Below are positions 52,593 to 62,171 of a stretch of DNA of 64,000 nt, piece by piece. Under the pieces are notes generated by a model, which saw only the letters and a list, made by a program, of their open reading frames with translations, searched no databases and had not been told where the DNA came from. Numbering within the stretch: the first letter of the stretch is position 1; each line of letters begins with the position of its first letter. The stretch is from assembly GCF_013409255.1 (NCBI RefSeq), contig NZ_JACCAS010000002.1, positions 3,469,817 through 3,533,816 on the forward strand, written 5' to 3'. Origin of the DNA: Paraburkholderia bryophila. GTDB taxonomy: Bacteria; Pseudomonadota; Gammaproteobacteria; Burkholderiales; Burkholderiaceae. The position numbers and the translations under genes are program-made.

Positions 52593-54119
52593 ATGCATCA
52601 TGCGGCGCTCGCGCTGCGGCCGTCGGCCTGTCCGGGGCTGCTGCGGATCGTTGTTGCGCGCGACGGAGGGCTGTGCCGGATCAAGCTGCCCGGCGGCGCG
52701 TTGAGCGCAGCCCAGGCGCGCGCAATTGCCGATGCGAGCTTGCTGCACGCCGCAGGCGCGATTGAGGTGACCAATCGGGCGAATCTGCAGGTGCGTGGTG
52801 TGCGCAGCGGGCAGGAGGCGGCTTTCATCGAGGCGTTGATTAAGGCGGGACTTGGGCCGACCGGCGCGTTGATTGAGGCTGGGCTTGAGCCGAGCGACGC
52901 GTTGATCGAGGCGGCGCCTGGGCCGACGCGGAACGTGGCAGCCGCGGAAACTGGCCACCTGGATCCAGCCGCCGCGTACGCAGCGACCACCCTCGCCGCC
53001 GATGACGTCCGCAACGTGATGATCAGCCCCGCCGCGGGACGCGATCCGTTTGCGTTGTTCGATACAGGTCCCCTTTGCGCCGAATTACTCGCGCTACTGC
53101 AAAGCGAACCGCGTTTCGCGGCGCTGTCGCCGAAATTCGCACTGTTGCTGGATGGTGGCGAACGGCTTGCGCGTATCGATCATCCACACGACGTGTGGCT
53201 GGCGGCGACGCAAGGTTCCGATGGCGTGCGGTTTGTCGTTGGCCTAGCGGGTTGCCCGCCTGAAGCCGGATCGCAGCACGCCGACTACACCGGCGCTTTA
53301 GCGGCCGTCCGCCCGTCACAAGTCTGCGCGCTGATCCGCGCGTTGCTGCACACGTTTCTCGACCTCGCCGCAGCCGATGCCACGCGTATGCGTCACCTGC
53401 TCGCCACCCATTCCGCCGACGCGCTCCTGCACCACGCGCAACGCTACGTCGATTTCCCGCTGTCGCGCGATGCGTCGCTAGTCGACTGGCAACGCGGCAC
53501 AGCCGCCGACGCGACGCTACGGCTCGGCGCACAAAAACAAAGCCAGCCGGACACATGGCACGCAGGCGGCCAGCCGCCGCTCGGACGCCTCGACGCCGCC
53601 ACCCTGCACGGCCTCGCCACGCTCGCCCAACAGCACGGCGACGGCACATTGCGCATGACGCCCTGGCAAAGCGTCCTGCTGCCCGACATCGCAACACACG
53701 ACGTGCCTGCCGTGCTGACGGGCCTAACCGAACTCGGCCTCGCCACCGACCCCGCGCAAGCCATCACGCGTCTGATCGCCTGCGCCGGTTCGACCGGCTG
53801 CGCCAAAAGTCTCGCCGACACCAAAGCCGACGCGCTGCAACTCGCGCCGCGCCTGCTCGCCGGCATCGACGTGCATCTGAGCGGCTGTCCGCGTTCGTGC
53901 GCCGCCGCGCATTGCGCGCCGTACACGCTGCTGGCGGTCGCGCCCGGCGCCTACGACCTGTATCGACGCGACGGCCAGCCCGGCTTCGGCGCCTGCGTCG
54001 CGCACCGGCTAACGATCGACCAGGCCGCCGACACGCTCGCATGCCCGACCGATATCGACGCATCAAGAGACGCCTCCATACCCGCCCATATTGACGACAT
54101 CCACGAGCGAAACCCATGA
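52593..54119 (+). CDS. cobG: Precorrin-3B synthase CobG
   Basis: 508-residue Fe-S monooxygenase of the nitrite/sulfite reductase family that oxidises precorrin-3A for ring contraction, an oxygen-dependent step. RPSACPGLLRIV opens the first domain, NRANLQVRGV follows, and CAGSTGC with GCPRSC ligate the 4Fe-4S cluster. Residues about 81-113 are three 11-residue repeats (ALIEAGLxPxx) not expected in CobG. The start is uncertain: ATG 52593, or GTG 52557 or TTG 52566, none with a clear ribosome site. First gene behind the riboswitch. Confidence 0.88.
   Translation: MHHAALALRPSACPGLLRIVVARDGGLCRIKLPGGALSAAQARAIADASLLHAAGAIEVTNRANLQVRGVRSGQEAAFIEALIKAGLGPTGALIEAGLEPSDALIEAAPGPTRNVAAAETGHLDPAAAYAATTLAADDVRNVMISPAAGRDPFALFDTGPLCAELLALLQSEPRFAALSPKFALLLDGGERLARIDHPHDVWLAATQGSDGVRFVVGLAGCPPEAGSQHADYTGALAAVRPSQVCALIRALLHTFLDLAAADATRMRHLLATHSADALLHHAQRYVDFPLSRDASLVDWQRGTAADATLRLGAQKQSQPDTWHAGGQPPLGRLDAATLHGLATLAQQHGDGTLRMTPWQSVLLPDIATHDVPAVLTGLTELGLATDPAQAITRLIACAGSTGCAKSLADTKADALQLAPRLLAGIDVHLSGCPRSCAAAHCAPYTLLAVAPGAYDLYRRDGQPGFGACVAHRLTIDQAADTLACPTDIDASRDASIPAHIDDIHERNP
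52833..52931 (+). repeat. 33-bp in-frame tandem repeat, 3 copies, in cobG
   Basis: Units 52833-52865, 52866-52898 and 52899-52931 encode ALIKAGLGPTG, ALIEAGLEPSD and ALIEAAPGPTR. The divergence shows it is not a recent slippage event. It inserts a repetitive linker into the CobG N-terminal half. Confidence 0.85.
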
Positions 54120-54128
54120 GTAACCTCG

Positions 54129-54755
54129 ATGCTTGATTACATCCGCGACGGTCAGGAGATCTATCGCCAATCCTTCGCGACGATCCGCGCGGAGGCCGAT
54201 TTGTCGCGCATTCCCGCCGACCTCGACAAGCTCGCGGTCCGAGTGATCCACGCGTGCGGCATGGTCGACGTAATCGACGCGCTGCGGTTTTCCGAAGGCG
54301 CCGGCTCGGCAGGCCGCGCGGCGCTCGCGCAAGGCGCGCCGATTCTGTGCGATGCGGGCATGGTCGCGCAAGGCATCACGCGCGCGCGCTTGCCGGCGAA
54401 CAACGAGGTGATCTGCACGCTCACGCATCCGGACGTGCCGTCGCTCGCGCGCGAACTCGGCAACACGCGCTCGGCCGCCGCGCTCGAATTGTGGCGCCCG
54501 CATCTGGCGGGCAGCGTCGTCGTGATCGGTAATGCGCCGACCGCCCTGTTCCATCTGCTCGACATGCTCGATGACGGCGCACCGAAGCCCGCGCTGATTC
54601 TCGGCTTTCCGGTCGGCTTCGTCGGCGCGGCGGAATCGAAAGCGCTGCTCGCGCAAGATAGTCGCGGTGTGCCCTATGTCGCGATCGAAGGCCGGCGCGG
54701 CGGTAGCGCGATGGCTGCCGCCGCCGTCAACGCGCTGGCCACGGAGGTCGAGTAA
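54129..54755 (+). CDS. cobH: Precorrin-8X methylmutase CobH
   Basis: 208-residue enzyme moving the methyl from C11 to C12 to give hydrogenobyrinic acid. Signatures are RVIHACGMVDVIDALRFS (catalytic His region), ILCDAGMVAQGI and GNAPTALFHLLDML. Begins nine bases after cobG, with its stop directly followed by the cobI ATG. Confidence 0.95.
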   Translation: MLDYIRDGQEIYRQSFATIRAEADLSRIPADLDKLAVRVIHACGMVDVIDALRFSEGAGSAGRAALAQGAPILCDAGMVAQGITRARLPANNEVICTLTHPDVPSLARELGNTRSAAALELWRPHLAGSVVVIGNAPTALFHLLDMLDDGAPKPALILGFPVGFVGAAESKALLAQDSRGVPYVAIEGRRGGSAMAAAAVNALATEVE

Positions 54756-55487
54756 ATGACCGTGCGAGGACGTCTAGTCGGACTCGGTGTCGGCCCCGGC
54801 GACCCGGAACTCATTACGCTCAAAGCGCTGCGTCTGCTGAAGGCGGCGCAGGTGGTCGCGTACTTCGTCGCGAAGGGCAAGAAAGGCAACGCGTTCAGCA
54901 TTATCGAAGCGCATTTGCACGACACGCAGCAGCATTTGCCGCTGGTCTATCCCGTCACGACCGAAGCGCTCGAACCGCCGCTCTCGTATGAAGCGATCAT
55001 CGCCGAGTTCTACGACGGCGCGGCGGAGATCGTCGCGGGCCATCTGGATGCGGGCCGCGATGTCGCCGTGATCTGCGAGGGCGATCCGTTCTTCTACGGC
55101 TCCTACATGTATCTGCACGACCGGCTCGCCGCGCGCTATGAGAGCGAAGTCGTGCCGGGCGTGTGCTCGATGCTCGGTGGCGCGGCTGTGCTCGGCGCGC
55201 CGCTGGTGTACCGGAATCAGAGCTTGTCGGTGCTCTCCGGCGTGCTGCCCGAAGCCGAATTGCGCCGCCGTCTCGCCGATGCCGACGCCGCCGTCGTGAT
55301 GAAACTCGGCCGCAATTTCGGCAAGGTGCGGCGCGTGCTGGGCGAACTCGGTCTCGCGGATCGTGCGCTGTACGTCGAACGCGCGACGATGGGCAACCAG
55401 CGCATCGTGCCGCTCGCCGACGTCGATCCGATGGCGTCGCCGTATTTTTCGCTGCTGGTCGTGCCGGGGGAAAAATGGCAAGGATGA
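54756..55487 (+). CDS. cobI: Precorrin-2 C20-methyltransferase CobI
   Basis: 243-residue SAM-dependent methyltransferase that converts precorrin-2 to precorrin-3[19 protein letters not shown] at the N-terminus, [14 protein letters not shown] and [16 protein letters not shown] are typical. Starts on the base after the cobH stop and overlaps the next gene by four bases (ATGA at 55484). Confidence 0.95.
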   Translation: MTVRGRLVGLGVGPGDPELITLKALRLLKAAQVVAYFVAKGKKGNAFSIIEAHLHDTQQHLPLVYPVTTEALEPPLSYEAIIAEFYDGAAEIVAGHLDAGRDVAVICEGDPFFYGSYMYLHDRLAARYESEVVPGVCSMLGGAAVLGAPLVYRNQSLSVLSGVLPEAELRRRLADADAAVVMKLGRNFGKVRRVLGELGLADRALYVERATMGNQRIVPLADVDPMASPYFSLLVVPGEKWQG

Positions 55488-57289
55488 ACGCACCCGCCAT
55501 TGTGATTCTCGGCGCGGGCGCGTTGGAAACCGCGCGGCGAATTCAGATGCTGTATGCGGGTAGCCAGGTGTATGCGCTGCAAGGCCGTGTGGCCGCCGAC
55601 GTGCCGTACACCGAACTCGGCGCGCAATTGCGCGAGCTGTATGCGAGCGGCACGCCGATCGTCGCGTTGTGCGCGGCCGGCATTGTGATTCGTTGCGTCG
55701 CGCCGTTGTTGGCGAACAAGGGTGTCGAGCCGCCGGTGCTGGCGGTGGCCGAAGATGGCAGCGCGGTCGTGCCGCTGCTCGGCGGTCTTGCCGGTGTCAA
55801 TGTAATGGCGCGCGAGATTGCCGCCGCGTTGAACGTGTCGCCCGCGATTACGACGAGTGGTGAGTTGCGCTTCGGTACCTGTGTGCTCAATCCGCCGGAA
55901 GGTTACGCGCTGGCGGATATCGGGCAAGGCAAACGCTTCGTGTCGGACCTGCTGGCGGGGGAAAGCACGCGTGTCGAAGGTGAAGCGCCGTGGCTCGACG
56001 ACGCGCAATTGCCGCGCTCGGCATCGGCGCGTCTCGCCATTCGCGTGACGCCGCGTGCTTGGGATGGGCGTGACGATGAGTTGGTGATTCATCCGCGCAG
56101 CGTGGTGGTAGCGGTGAGTGGCGGGGCCGGTGCCGGTGCTGCTGCGGATGGTGCTGCGGGTTCTGCTGCGGGTTCCGCGAGTGCTGGTGTGGCTGCTAGT
56201 ACCGGGGCCGCGAGTGCATACACATCAAGCGCCGGGATTGCAGCAAACGTACGCGCCGCATTGAACGAACATGGCCTCGCGACGCTTTCATTAGCCGCCC
56301 TGCTCGCCGCCTCGGATCGAATGACGGACCCTGCATTGGCCGAAGCCGCCGCGAGCCTGAACGTCCCACTACGCTTCGCCCAAACCCGTCCCGAAGACGG
56401 CGCCCCGCCCAGCAACCTGCTGCACGCAGCGTTGCGCCTCCCCTACGAAACCCTGCACGACGACCCCGACGCGGGCGTCGCGCTGGCCCTCACGCCGCTC
56501 GCCATCGACGCGAACACGATCGGCATGGGACGCGGCCGCCTGACCGTCATCGGCCTGGGCCCAGGCAGCGCCGAGCTGATGGTGCCCGCCGCCCGCCTCG
56601 CGCTCGACCATGCGACCGATATCCTCGGCTACGAGACCTACGTGAAAATGGCCGGCCCGTTCCGCGCCGAACAGCGGGTCCATGGCACGGATAATCGCGA
56701 GGAATTGCAACGCGCGCGTCACGCATTCGAACTGGCCAGCGCGGGACGTTCCGTGGTGATGGTGTCGTCGGGTGACCCGGGCGTATTCGCGATGGCGGCC
56801 GCGGTGCTCGAAGCGCTCGAAGCCGCTGCGAACGACGCGTGGTCCGCGGTCGAACTCGCCATCGTGCCTGGCGTGTCAGCAGCGCTCGCGACCGCCGCGC
56901 AAGCCGGTGCGCCGTTGGGTCACGACTTCTGCATGCTGTCGCTGTCGGACAATCTGAAACCGTGGAGCATCATCGAAACGCGCCTGCGGCACGCCGCCGA
57001 AGCGGATCTCGTGATGGCGTTCTATAACCCGATTTCGCGCGCGCGTCCGTGGCAACTGGATAAGGCGCTGGATATCGTGCGGGCGTATCGCGCGGCGGCG
57101 ACCCCGGTGGTGCTGGGACGCGATATCGGCCGGCCCGGCAGCACGCTGCGTACGGTCACGCTGGGCGAACTGCGCTCGTCCGACGTGGATATGCGCACGA
57201 TGGTGATCGTCGGTTCATCGACGACGCGGCGCTTTGCGAAAGGTGTTGAAGGTGGCGAATGGGTTTATACGCCGCGATGGTATGAGTGA
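55484..57289 (+). CDS. cobJ: CbiG-CobJ fusion: lactone hydrolase-like domain plus precorrin-3B C17-methyltransferase
   Basis: 601-residue fusion. The N-terminal half is CbiG-like: [32 protein letters not shown] and [17 protein letters not shown]. Between about 211 and 250 lies an Ala/Gly/Ser run, and the GCxRGT motif expected at the CbiG C-domain start is absent. The C-terminal half, from about residue 350 ([18 protein letters not shown]), is the C17-methyltransferase with [12 protein letters not shown] and [14 protein letters not shown]. The ATG at 55484 overlaps cobI; the ATG at 55475 is an alternative. No cobF is present in the window; the CbiG part may replace its C1-deacylation role, which is inference. 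Confidence 0.9.
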   Translation: MNAPAIVILGAGALETARRIQMLYAGSQVYALQGRVAADVPYTELGAQLRELYASGTPIVALCAAGIVIRCVAPLLANKGVEPPVLAVAEDGSAVVPLLGGLAGVNVMAREIAAALNVSPAITTSGELRFGTCVLNPPEGYALADIGQGKRFVSDLLAGESTRVEGEAPWLDDAQLPRSASARLAIRVTPRAWDGRDDELVIHPRSVVVAVSGGAGAGAAADGAAGSAAGSASAGVAASTGAASAYTSSAGIAANVRAALNEHGLATLSLAALLAASDRMTDPALAEAAASLNVPLRFAQTRPEDGAPPSNLLHAALRLPYETLHDDPDAGVALALTPLAIDANTIGMGRGRLTVIGLGPGSAELMVPAARLALDHATDILGYETYVKMAGPFRAEQRVHGTDNREELQRARHAFELASAGRSVVMVSSGDPGVFAMAAAVLEALEAAANDAWSAVELAIVPGVSAALATAAQAGAPLGHDFCMLSLSDNLKPWSIIETRLRHAAEADLVMAFYNPISRARPWQLDKALDIVRAYRAAATPVVLGRDIGRPGSTLRTVTLGELRSSDVDMRTMVIVGSSTTRRFAKGVEGGEWVYTPRWYE

Positions 57290-57329
57290 GACGGGATGCG
57301 CTGGCTGATACAAAAAACCAGCCGCCGCG

Positions 57330-58154
57330 TCATCGCTTCATCCCTTCGTTCAACGCGCGCATCTGTACGCCGTCAGCCCGCGCCAGGTCGTCGAGAATCG
57401 TGAAGTGATTGCACGCCGGCAACGGCACGAACGCAACCGTTTCGCCCGCCTGCCGGCAGGCCGCCACATAGTCCTCCGAATGCCGGACCAGTTCCGGCAA
57501 CTCCGCAGTACCGACCGTGACCGTCATCGGTACGCCTTTGCCGATGTGTCGCATCGGGCTATAAGCCGCGATTTCAGCGGGCGTGAGTTGCAGTTTGTCG
57601 TTGAGCCATGACAGCGCAATCGGTTCGAGATCCACCAGCGCGCTGATCGGCATGGCGTGGACCACTGATTCGTGCGCCCGGTACAGCGCGCTCAATTGGC
57701 CGCCCGCTGAGTGTCCCGCGAGGCAGATCGGACCGCGCGTGCCGAGTCCGTCGCGATCGGCCGCGAGCGCGGCGAGCAACGCGTCGATCTCGCCGACGAT
57801 CTGCGTCATCGACGCCTCGGGTGCCAGCGTGTATTCGGCCAGCACGACATTGAAGCCGCAACCCAGCGGCCCGCTCGCGACGAACGCGAAATCTTCCTTG
57901 CTGCGGGCCTGCCAGTAACCGCCGTGGATGAATACGAAAACCGGCGCGTCGGCCTGCCCGCACGGTAGCCAGTCGAAGCGTTGGCGCGGCAGCGGCCCGT
58001 AACGAAGATCGCGCCGGCATGGCACGGCCTCATACAGCGCCGTGCTGCGCGCTTGAAAGTTGAGCATGCGCTCGGCGACGTCCGCCACCGCCGCCACGTT
58101 GTCGTAGGCGGCGCGCAATGCCGTTCGATCCATGCCACGGTAAAGCTCGGTCAT
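57330..58154 (-). CDS. Alpha/beta hydrolase, arylformamidase-like
   Basis: 274-residue hydrolase. The oxyanion motif FIHGGYWQARSKEDFAF is highly characteristic of kynurenine-formamidase-like esterases (KynB2/AFMID type). The nucleophile Ser is in LAGHSAGGQLSAL and the His in PACNHFTILDDL. Convergent with the cobalamin operon, 40 bases apart. It may hydrolyse N-formylkynurenine or another small ester; no tryptophan genes are nearby. Confidence 0.88.
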   Translation of the reverse strand: MTELYRGMDRTALRAAYDNVAAVADVAERMLNFQARSTALYEAVPCRRDLRYGPLPRQRFDWLPCGQADAPVFVFIHGGYWQARSKEDFAFVASGPLGCGFNVVLAEYTLAPEASMTQIVGEIDALLAALAADRDGLGTRGPICLAGHSAGGQLSALYRAHESVVHAMPISALVDLEPIALSWLNDKLQLTPAEIAAYSPMRHIGKGVPMTVTVGTAELPELVRHSEDYVAACRQAGETVAFVPLPACNHFTILDDLARADGVQMRALNEGMKR

Positions 58155-58206
58155 GATGTTCCTGAATGATTTACTGCCTCGGTGCCGGACGACACGCTTA
58201 AAAAGC

Positions 58207-60831
58207 CTAGACCGCCACCTTCAAATCGTCGATAGCCCGTTGCCGCACGCCCAGATCGTCCCACAACTCCGGATGACAGGTGAACACCAGAATCTGATGC
58301 CGCGTGGCCGCGTCGAGCAACGCGCGCTTGATCGCATCGCGACGCGTGGCGTCGGTGTGCACGGCCGCGTCGTCGAGCATCAGCAAAGTAGGACGGCCTG
58401 ACGCCTTCAGCAGGTCCGCGTAAGCGAGCCGCGTCAGGATGCCGAGTTGCTCGCGTGTGCCGAAGCTCAGCGCGTCGAGCGTATCCGCGCGGCCGTAGCG
58501 GTCTAGCGTCGCGGGACTCAGATCGTCGCCGAGCGCGATCGTCGATTGCGGGAAAATTCGGCGCAAGTAATAGCCGAGCCGCTCGGTCAACGGTGCGCGC
58601 AATTGCGCGACCGCTGAGTCGCGTTCGTCGACGAGTACTTCGTCGAGCAAACTCAATGCGCCGGCCCGCAGGCTCAACTCTTCCTTGCGACGCGTGGCCT
58701 GTTCGACGCGCGCCTCCAGCGCCGCCAGCCGTTCACCGAGCCCGGACGCGCCGACGGTTTCCAATTGGCTGCGCAACTCCGCGATCCGCAACTGACGCTG
58801 ATGCTGTTCTCCACGCGCGAGATCCGCCGACGCGCGATAACGCTTCGCCTCCGCCACCGGATCGTCGAGCCGCGCCGCCTGCAATTCGCGCTCGCGTGCT
58901 TCGTGCTGCTTGCGCTGCGCGTCGACCTGGACGCGCTGTTCGACGATTTTAGTCTGCCATTGCGCGCGGTTGCGGCAGAAGGTTTCATCGCTCAACTGCG
59001 CTTCCTTGCGCTGCAATTGCACAGCAAGCGATTCCGCGTTGGCGACGCCGGTCGATCTTTTCTCCGTTGCCAGCGACAACAGCTTGCGCGCCGCTTCCAA
59101 CGCGTCGCGCGCGATCCCGGCGTTGCGGCGTGCTTCGTCGAGCGGTGGCGCAGCGGACACGTCGGGCAAGTTCTTCAGCCGGTCGTTCGACGCCTGCCAA
59201 CGCGCGGCCGCCGAAGCCAACGCCGCACGCAGCGCGTCGATGCCTTGCGGTGCGTGGACCTTGAGAATCCCAGCGTGGCTTTTTTGCTGCGCGACGAGCG
59301 TCTTCCACTGTTCGCGCCTGAGTTCGCCTTCCACGAGCGACGCCACGCCGAGCGCTTGCAGCAACTGCGTATGCTGCGCTTCGAGCGACGCCAGTTCGGT
59401 CAACTGCGCGGACAGGTCCGAGACGCCCGGAATTACCCGCAATTCACCGAGTTCGCCGAGGCCGATCAGCTTTTCTTCGTCGACACGCAGCACGCCGTCG
59501 CCACTCACCGTCGTCTCGTTGACGGACAGCGCGCCGGTCAGCTTGTATTCGATGCGCGTCATCGCCGCTTCGGTGCGGGCGCGCAAAACCGTCAATTCGC
59601 CGTCGAGCGTGGCAAGCTGTTTCAGTTTCGTCTCGTCGATTTCGACGGCTGCCGCTGCACGAGCGGCTTCGAGCACGGCTTCATTCGCCTGGCCGGCGGC
59701 CTGGATGGCCACTTCGAGCCGCTGGCTTTCGGTCTCATAGAGGCCGATCTGATTGCGCAAGTCGGCTGCGGTCACCGCCGCGTTCGCCAGGTCGAGCGCA
59801 CGGTCGGCCGCTACGGATGCCTGCTCGAATTGCGTGACGTTTGCCGCGGCTTGCGCATATTCGGCTTGTATGGAGGCTACGCCGGCTCGTGCCAAATCGA
59901 GCTGCTGCCGCTCGCGTGCAACGGTCGATTCCAGTTCTACAGCGTTCTGCTCCTGTTGCAACGACAGCGCGAGTTCCGCTTCGCCTAATTTCAACGCGTG
60001 CACCAATCCCTCTAGCCCACGCTCCAGTTCCGCGGCGGCCTCGGCGCGCTGTTGCGCCAGCACGGCCTTCTGCTCGTGAAGTTCCCACGGACGCTTGCGC
60101 TCCGTGTCTTCGAACGTTTCCTGCTGCGTCGCGAGGCGTGCAATGTTCTCTTCGAACTGCAGACGCTGCTGCTCCAGTTCGTCGCGATCTTCAGTCAAAC
60201 CGGCGAGCGTCTGCTCCGCTTCGGCCAGCGGTCCGGTGGATTTCTGCGTGCGCGCCGTGAGCAATTGCCGGAGTTCGCGCTGCACGGCGACGATCAACGC
60301 GTCCTCGCCGGCCGATTCGTTGCTGCCCGACAGTTGCGACAACGCGTCGCGCAGATACTGCGCCGCGTGGCCGGTGGAATCGCGCATTTCCTGTGTGCCG
60401 CCTTGTTGCACCCACAACAAACCGGGCACGCCCGCGTTCTCGGCTTTCAACGGCCCACGCGCGGCACGCGAAAAACCGAGCAACGCAGCGAGTTTGTCTT
60501 CGGCTTCGTCTTCGCCGAACACGCTCTGGCCGATCGTCAACTCGCAGCGCTGCCGCGTGACGAACTGCTTCGACAACCGGCACGCGGTGCCGTCCAGATT
60601 GAAACTGACTTCAACCGACGGTTGTCCGCTCGCCTTGCCCCACGGCAATAAATCCTTCAGATGCGAAGCCTTGTAGCGCTCCAGAAACACCACGCGGACG
60701 GCTTCGGCAATCGTGCTTTTACCCGCCTCGTTCGGCCCGACGAACAGGTTGAGTCCCGGCTCCAGATCGTCGATAACAATCCGTCCCGCAAACTGCTTGA
60801 ATTCCTGAATCGCGATACGTTCCAACTTCAT
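58207..60831 (-). CDS. Rad50/SbcC/YhaN-like SMC ATPase
   Basis: 874-residue ATPase with an N-terminal ABC half (Walker A VGPNEAGKST at about 33-42), a long coiled coil from about 200 to 720, and a C-terminal half with signature ALSFGTREQLG and Walker B LLMLDDAAVHTD. The Walker B Glu is Asp (LDD), as in YhaN. No CxxC zinc hook is visible in the coiled coil, unlike true Rad50. Overlaps the phosphoesterase gene by four bases, forming an Mre11/Rad50-like pair likely acting on DNA ends. Confidence 0.87.
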   Translation of the reverse strand: MKLERIAIQEFKQFAGRIVIDDLEPGLNLFVGPNEAGKSTIAEAVRVVFLERYKASHLKDLLPWGKASGQPSVEVSFNLDGTACRLSKQFVTRQRCELTIGQSVFGEDEAEDKLAALLGFSRAARGPLKAENAGVPGLLWVQQGGTQEMRDSTGHAAQYLRDALSQLSGSNESAGEDALIVAVQRELRQLLTARTQKSTGPLAEAEQTLAGLTEDRDELEQQRLQFEENIARLATQQETFEDTERKRPWELHEQKAVLAQQRAEAAAELERGLEGLVHALKLGEAELALSLQQEQNAVELESTVARERQQLDLARAGVASIQAEYAQAAANVTQFEQASVAADRALDLANAAVTAADLRNQIGLYETESQRLEVAIQAAGQANEAVLEAARAAAAVEIDETKLKQLATLDGELTVLRARTEAAMTRIEYKLTGALSVNETTVSGDGVLRVDEEKLIGLGELGELRVIPGVSDLSAQLTELASLEAQHTQLLQALGVASLVEGELRREQWKTLVAQQKSHAGILKVHAPQGIDALRAALASAAARWQASNDRLKNLPDVSAAPPLDEARRNAGIARDALEAARKLLSLATEKRSTGVANAESLAVQLQRKEAQLSDETFCRNRAQWQTKIVEQRVQVDAQRKQHEARERELQAARLDDPVAEAKRYRASADLARGEQHQRQLRIAELRSQLETVGASGLGERLAALEARVEQATRRKEELSLRAGALSLLDEVLVDERDSAVAQLRAPLTERLGYYLRRIFPQSTIALGDDLSPATLDRYGRADTLDALSFGTREQLGILTRLAYADLLKASGRPTLLMLDDAAVHTDATRRDAIKRALLDAATRHQILVFTCHPELWDDLGVRQRAIDDLKVAV

Positions 60832-61970
60832 GCGGACCTCGCTTCGCGCGGCAGTTCACGTTGAAAACGCGCCAGAAGCAACAACGCTTCCGCCGCGCGC
60901 TTGACCTGTTGCGGGTCGGACTGCGGGTCTTCCTGCAAGCCACGCAGACGCGCCACCACTTTCGCGAGATAACCGCTTTGCGCGCCGAGCTCCGCGAGGT
61001 CGTCGGCGGTGGGCAGCACTTGCAGGCCGCTCAGATCGACGCGCAGCGCGCGCACGCGGGCGCGGGCTTCTTCGACCGCGACATGAATCGCTTCGGCGTC
61101 CGCCAGCGCGGTCGTGCCGCTCACGGCCACGCGCAGCACGTCATGGCTGCCGAGCGCCGCGAGCCGCGTTTTGAGCGCGTCCACGTCGGTCGGCACCGCG
61201 ATCGTTTCGTCCCAGCGATGCCACTGATATTGACCGACCCGCACCGCCTCGACGACCGGCGCCGCGCCTGGCTCGCTCACGGTCACGTCGAGCATGAAGC
61301 CCGGATCGTTGGCGCGGAACCGGTCTTGCTCGTGCGTGCCGGCGTACCAGGTGCGCTCGTCGACGCGCAGATGCCCGTGCCAGTCGCCCAGCGCGAGATA
61401 GTCGAGACGCGCACTCACGGCGCGCGTCGGCGCGATGGGATTCGACGAGTCGATGCCTTCCTGCAAAATGCCGCTCACGCTGCCGTGTGCGAGGCCAATG
61501 CGGTGATAACCCGGCGGCGTCTCGGTCGTATCGAAGAAGCCGGTGGTGTCGTCGTACGTGATGCGTTGCGTGAGCGGCGCGCACAGCAACGCGCAGCGGC
61601 AATCGTCGAGCAGCACCACACCGGGTTCGAGCACTACGCGCACGTTCGGCGCGATGCAATTCAAACGCTGCGCGCGGGTCCACACACTCTCCACCAGCGC
61701 CGCGTCATGATTGCCCGGTAGCATGATCCACGTTCCGCTGAAGGCCTGCAGCGCGCCGAACAGACGGCGGATAACCGTGTCCGACACGGTCTGCAGATCG
61801 AATACGTCGCCCGCGACGAGCACCGCGTCGACCTTGCGCGCGGCGGCTTCCGTCGCGATGCGGCGCACGGTTTCGAAACGCGCTTCCGCGAGATGCGCGG
61901 CTTCGTCCGGCTCGAACTGGCCGAATTGCGTGCCGATCTGCCAATCCGCGGTGTGCAGAAACCTGATCAC
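60828..61970 (-). CDS. Mre11/SbcD/YhaO-like metallophosphoesterase
   Basis: 380-residue nuclease-type phosphoesterase. Motif I reads FLHTADWQIG, so the usual DxH is DxQ. VLVAGDVFD, LPGNHDAAL, AHGSVSG and LGDWHGHLRV supply the other metal ligands. The start is GTG at 61970 with GGAGG four bases upstream. First gene of the pair with the SMC ATPase, so the complex is expected to be a DNA repair exonuclease. Divergent from the DUF445 gene. Confidence 0.9.
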   Translation of the reverse strand: MIRFLHTADWQIGTQFGQFEPDEAAHLAEARFETVRRIATEAAARKVDAVLVAGDVFDLQTVSDTVIRRLFGALQAFSGTWIMLPGNHDAALVESVWTRAQRLNCIAPNVRVVLEPGVVLLDDCRCALLCAPLTQRITYDDTTGFFDTTETPPGYHRIGLAHGSVSGILQEGIDSSNPIAPTRAVSARLDYLALGDWHGHLRVDERTWYAGTHEQDRFRANDPGFMLDVTVSEPGAAPVVEAVRVGQYQWHRWDETIAVPTDVDALKTRLAALGSHDVLRVAVSGTTALADAEAIHVAVEEARARVRALRVDLSGLQVLPTADDLAELGAQSGYLAKVVARLRGLQEDPQSDPQQVKRAAEALLLLARFQRELPREARSA

Positions 61971-62171
61971 TGTGCCTCCATGGCGTTCACGTTGCGTTCT
62001 ATTACACGACCTCGCAGTCTAACCGCGAATGTTACCGCGCCGACGCAGTAAAGCTAGTCCCGCGCCGCGCGGTTGGCGCATTGACCCACGAGCGGCGCTA
62101 CACTCGCGTGTCCGGACGTGTACCGACCGTGCCGTCTCATTGCATCAGACCCGAACCCTGCCTAATCGCCG

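Noticed and set aside
57290..57329. GCTGG / CCAGC inverted repeat with an A-run between convergent genes
   Set aside because: The A-run is inside the loop, not after the stem on either strand, so it does not make an intrinsic terminator.
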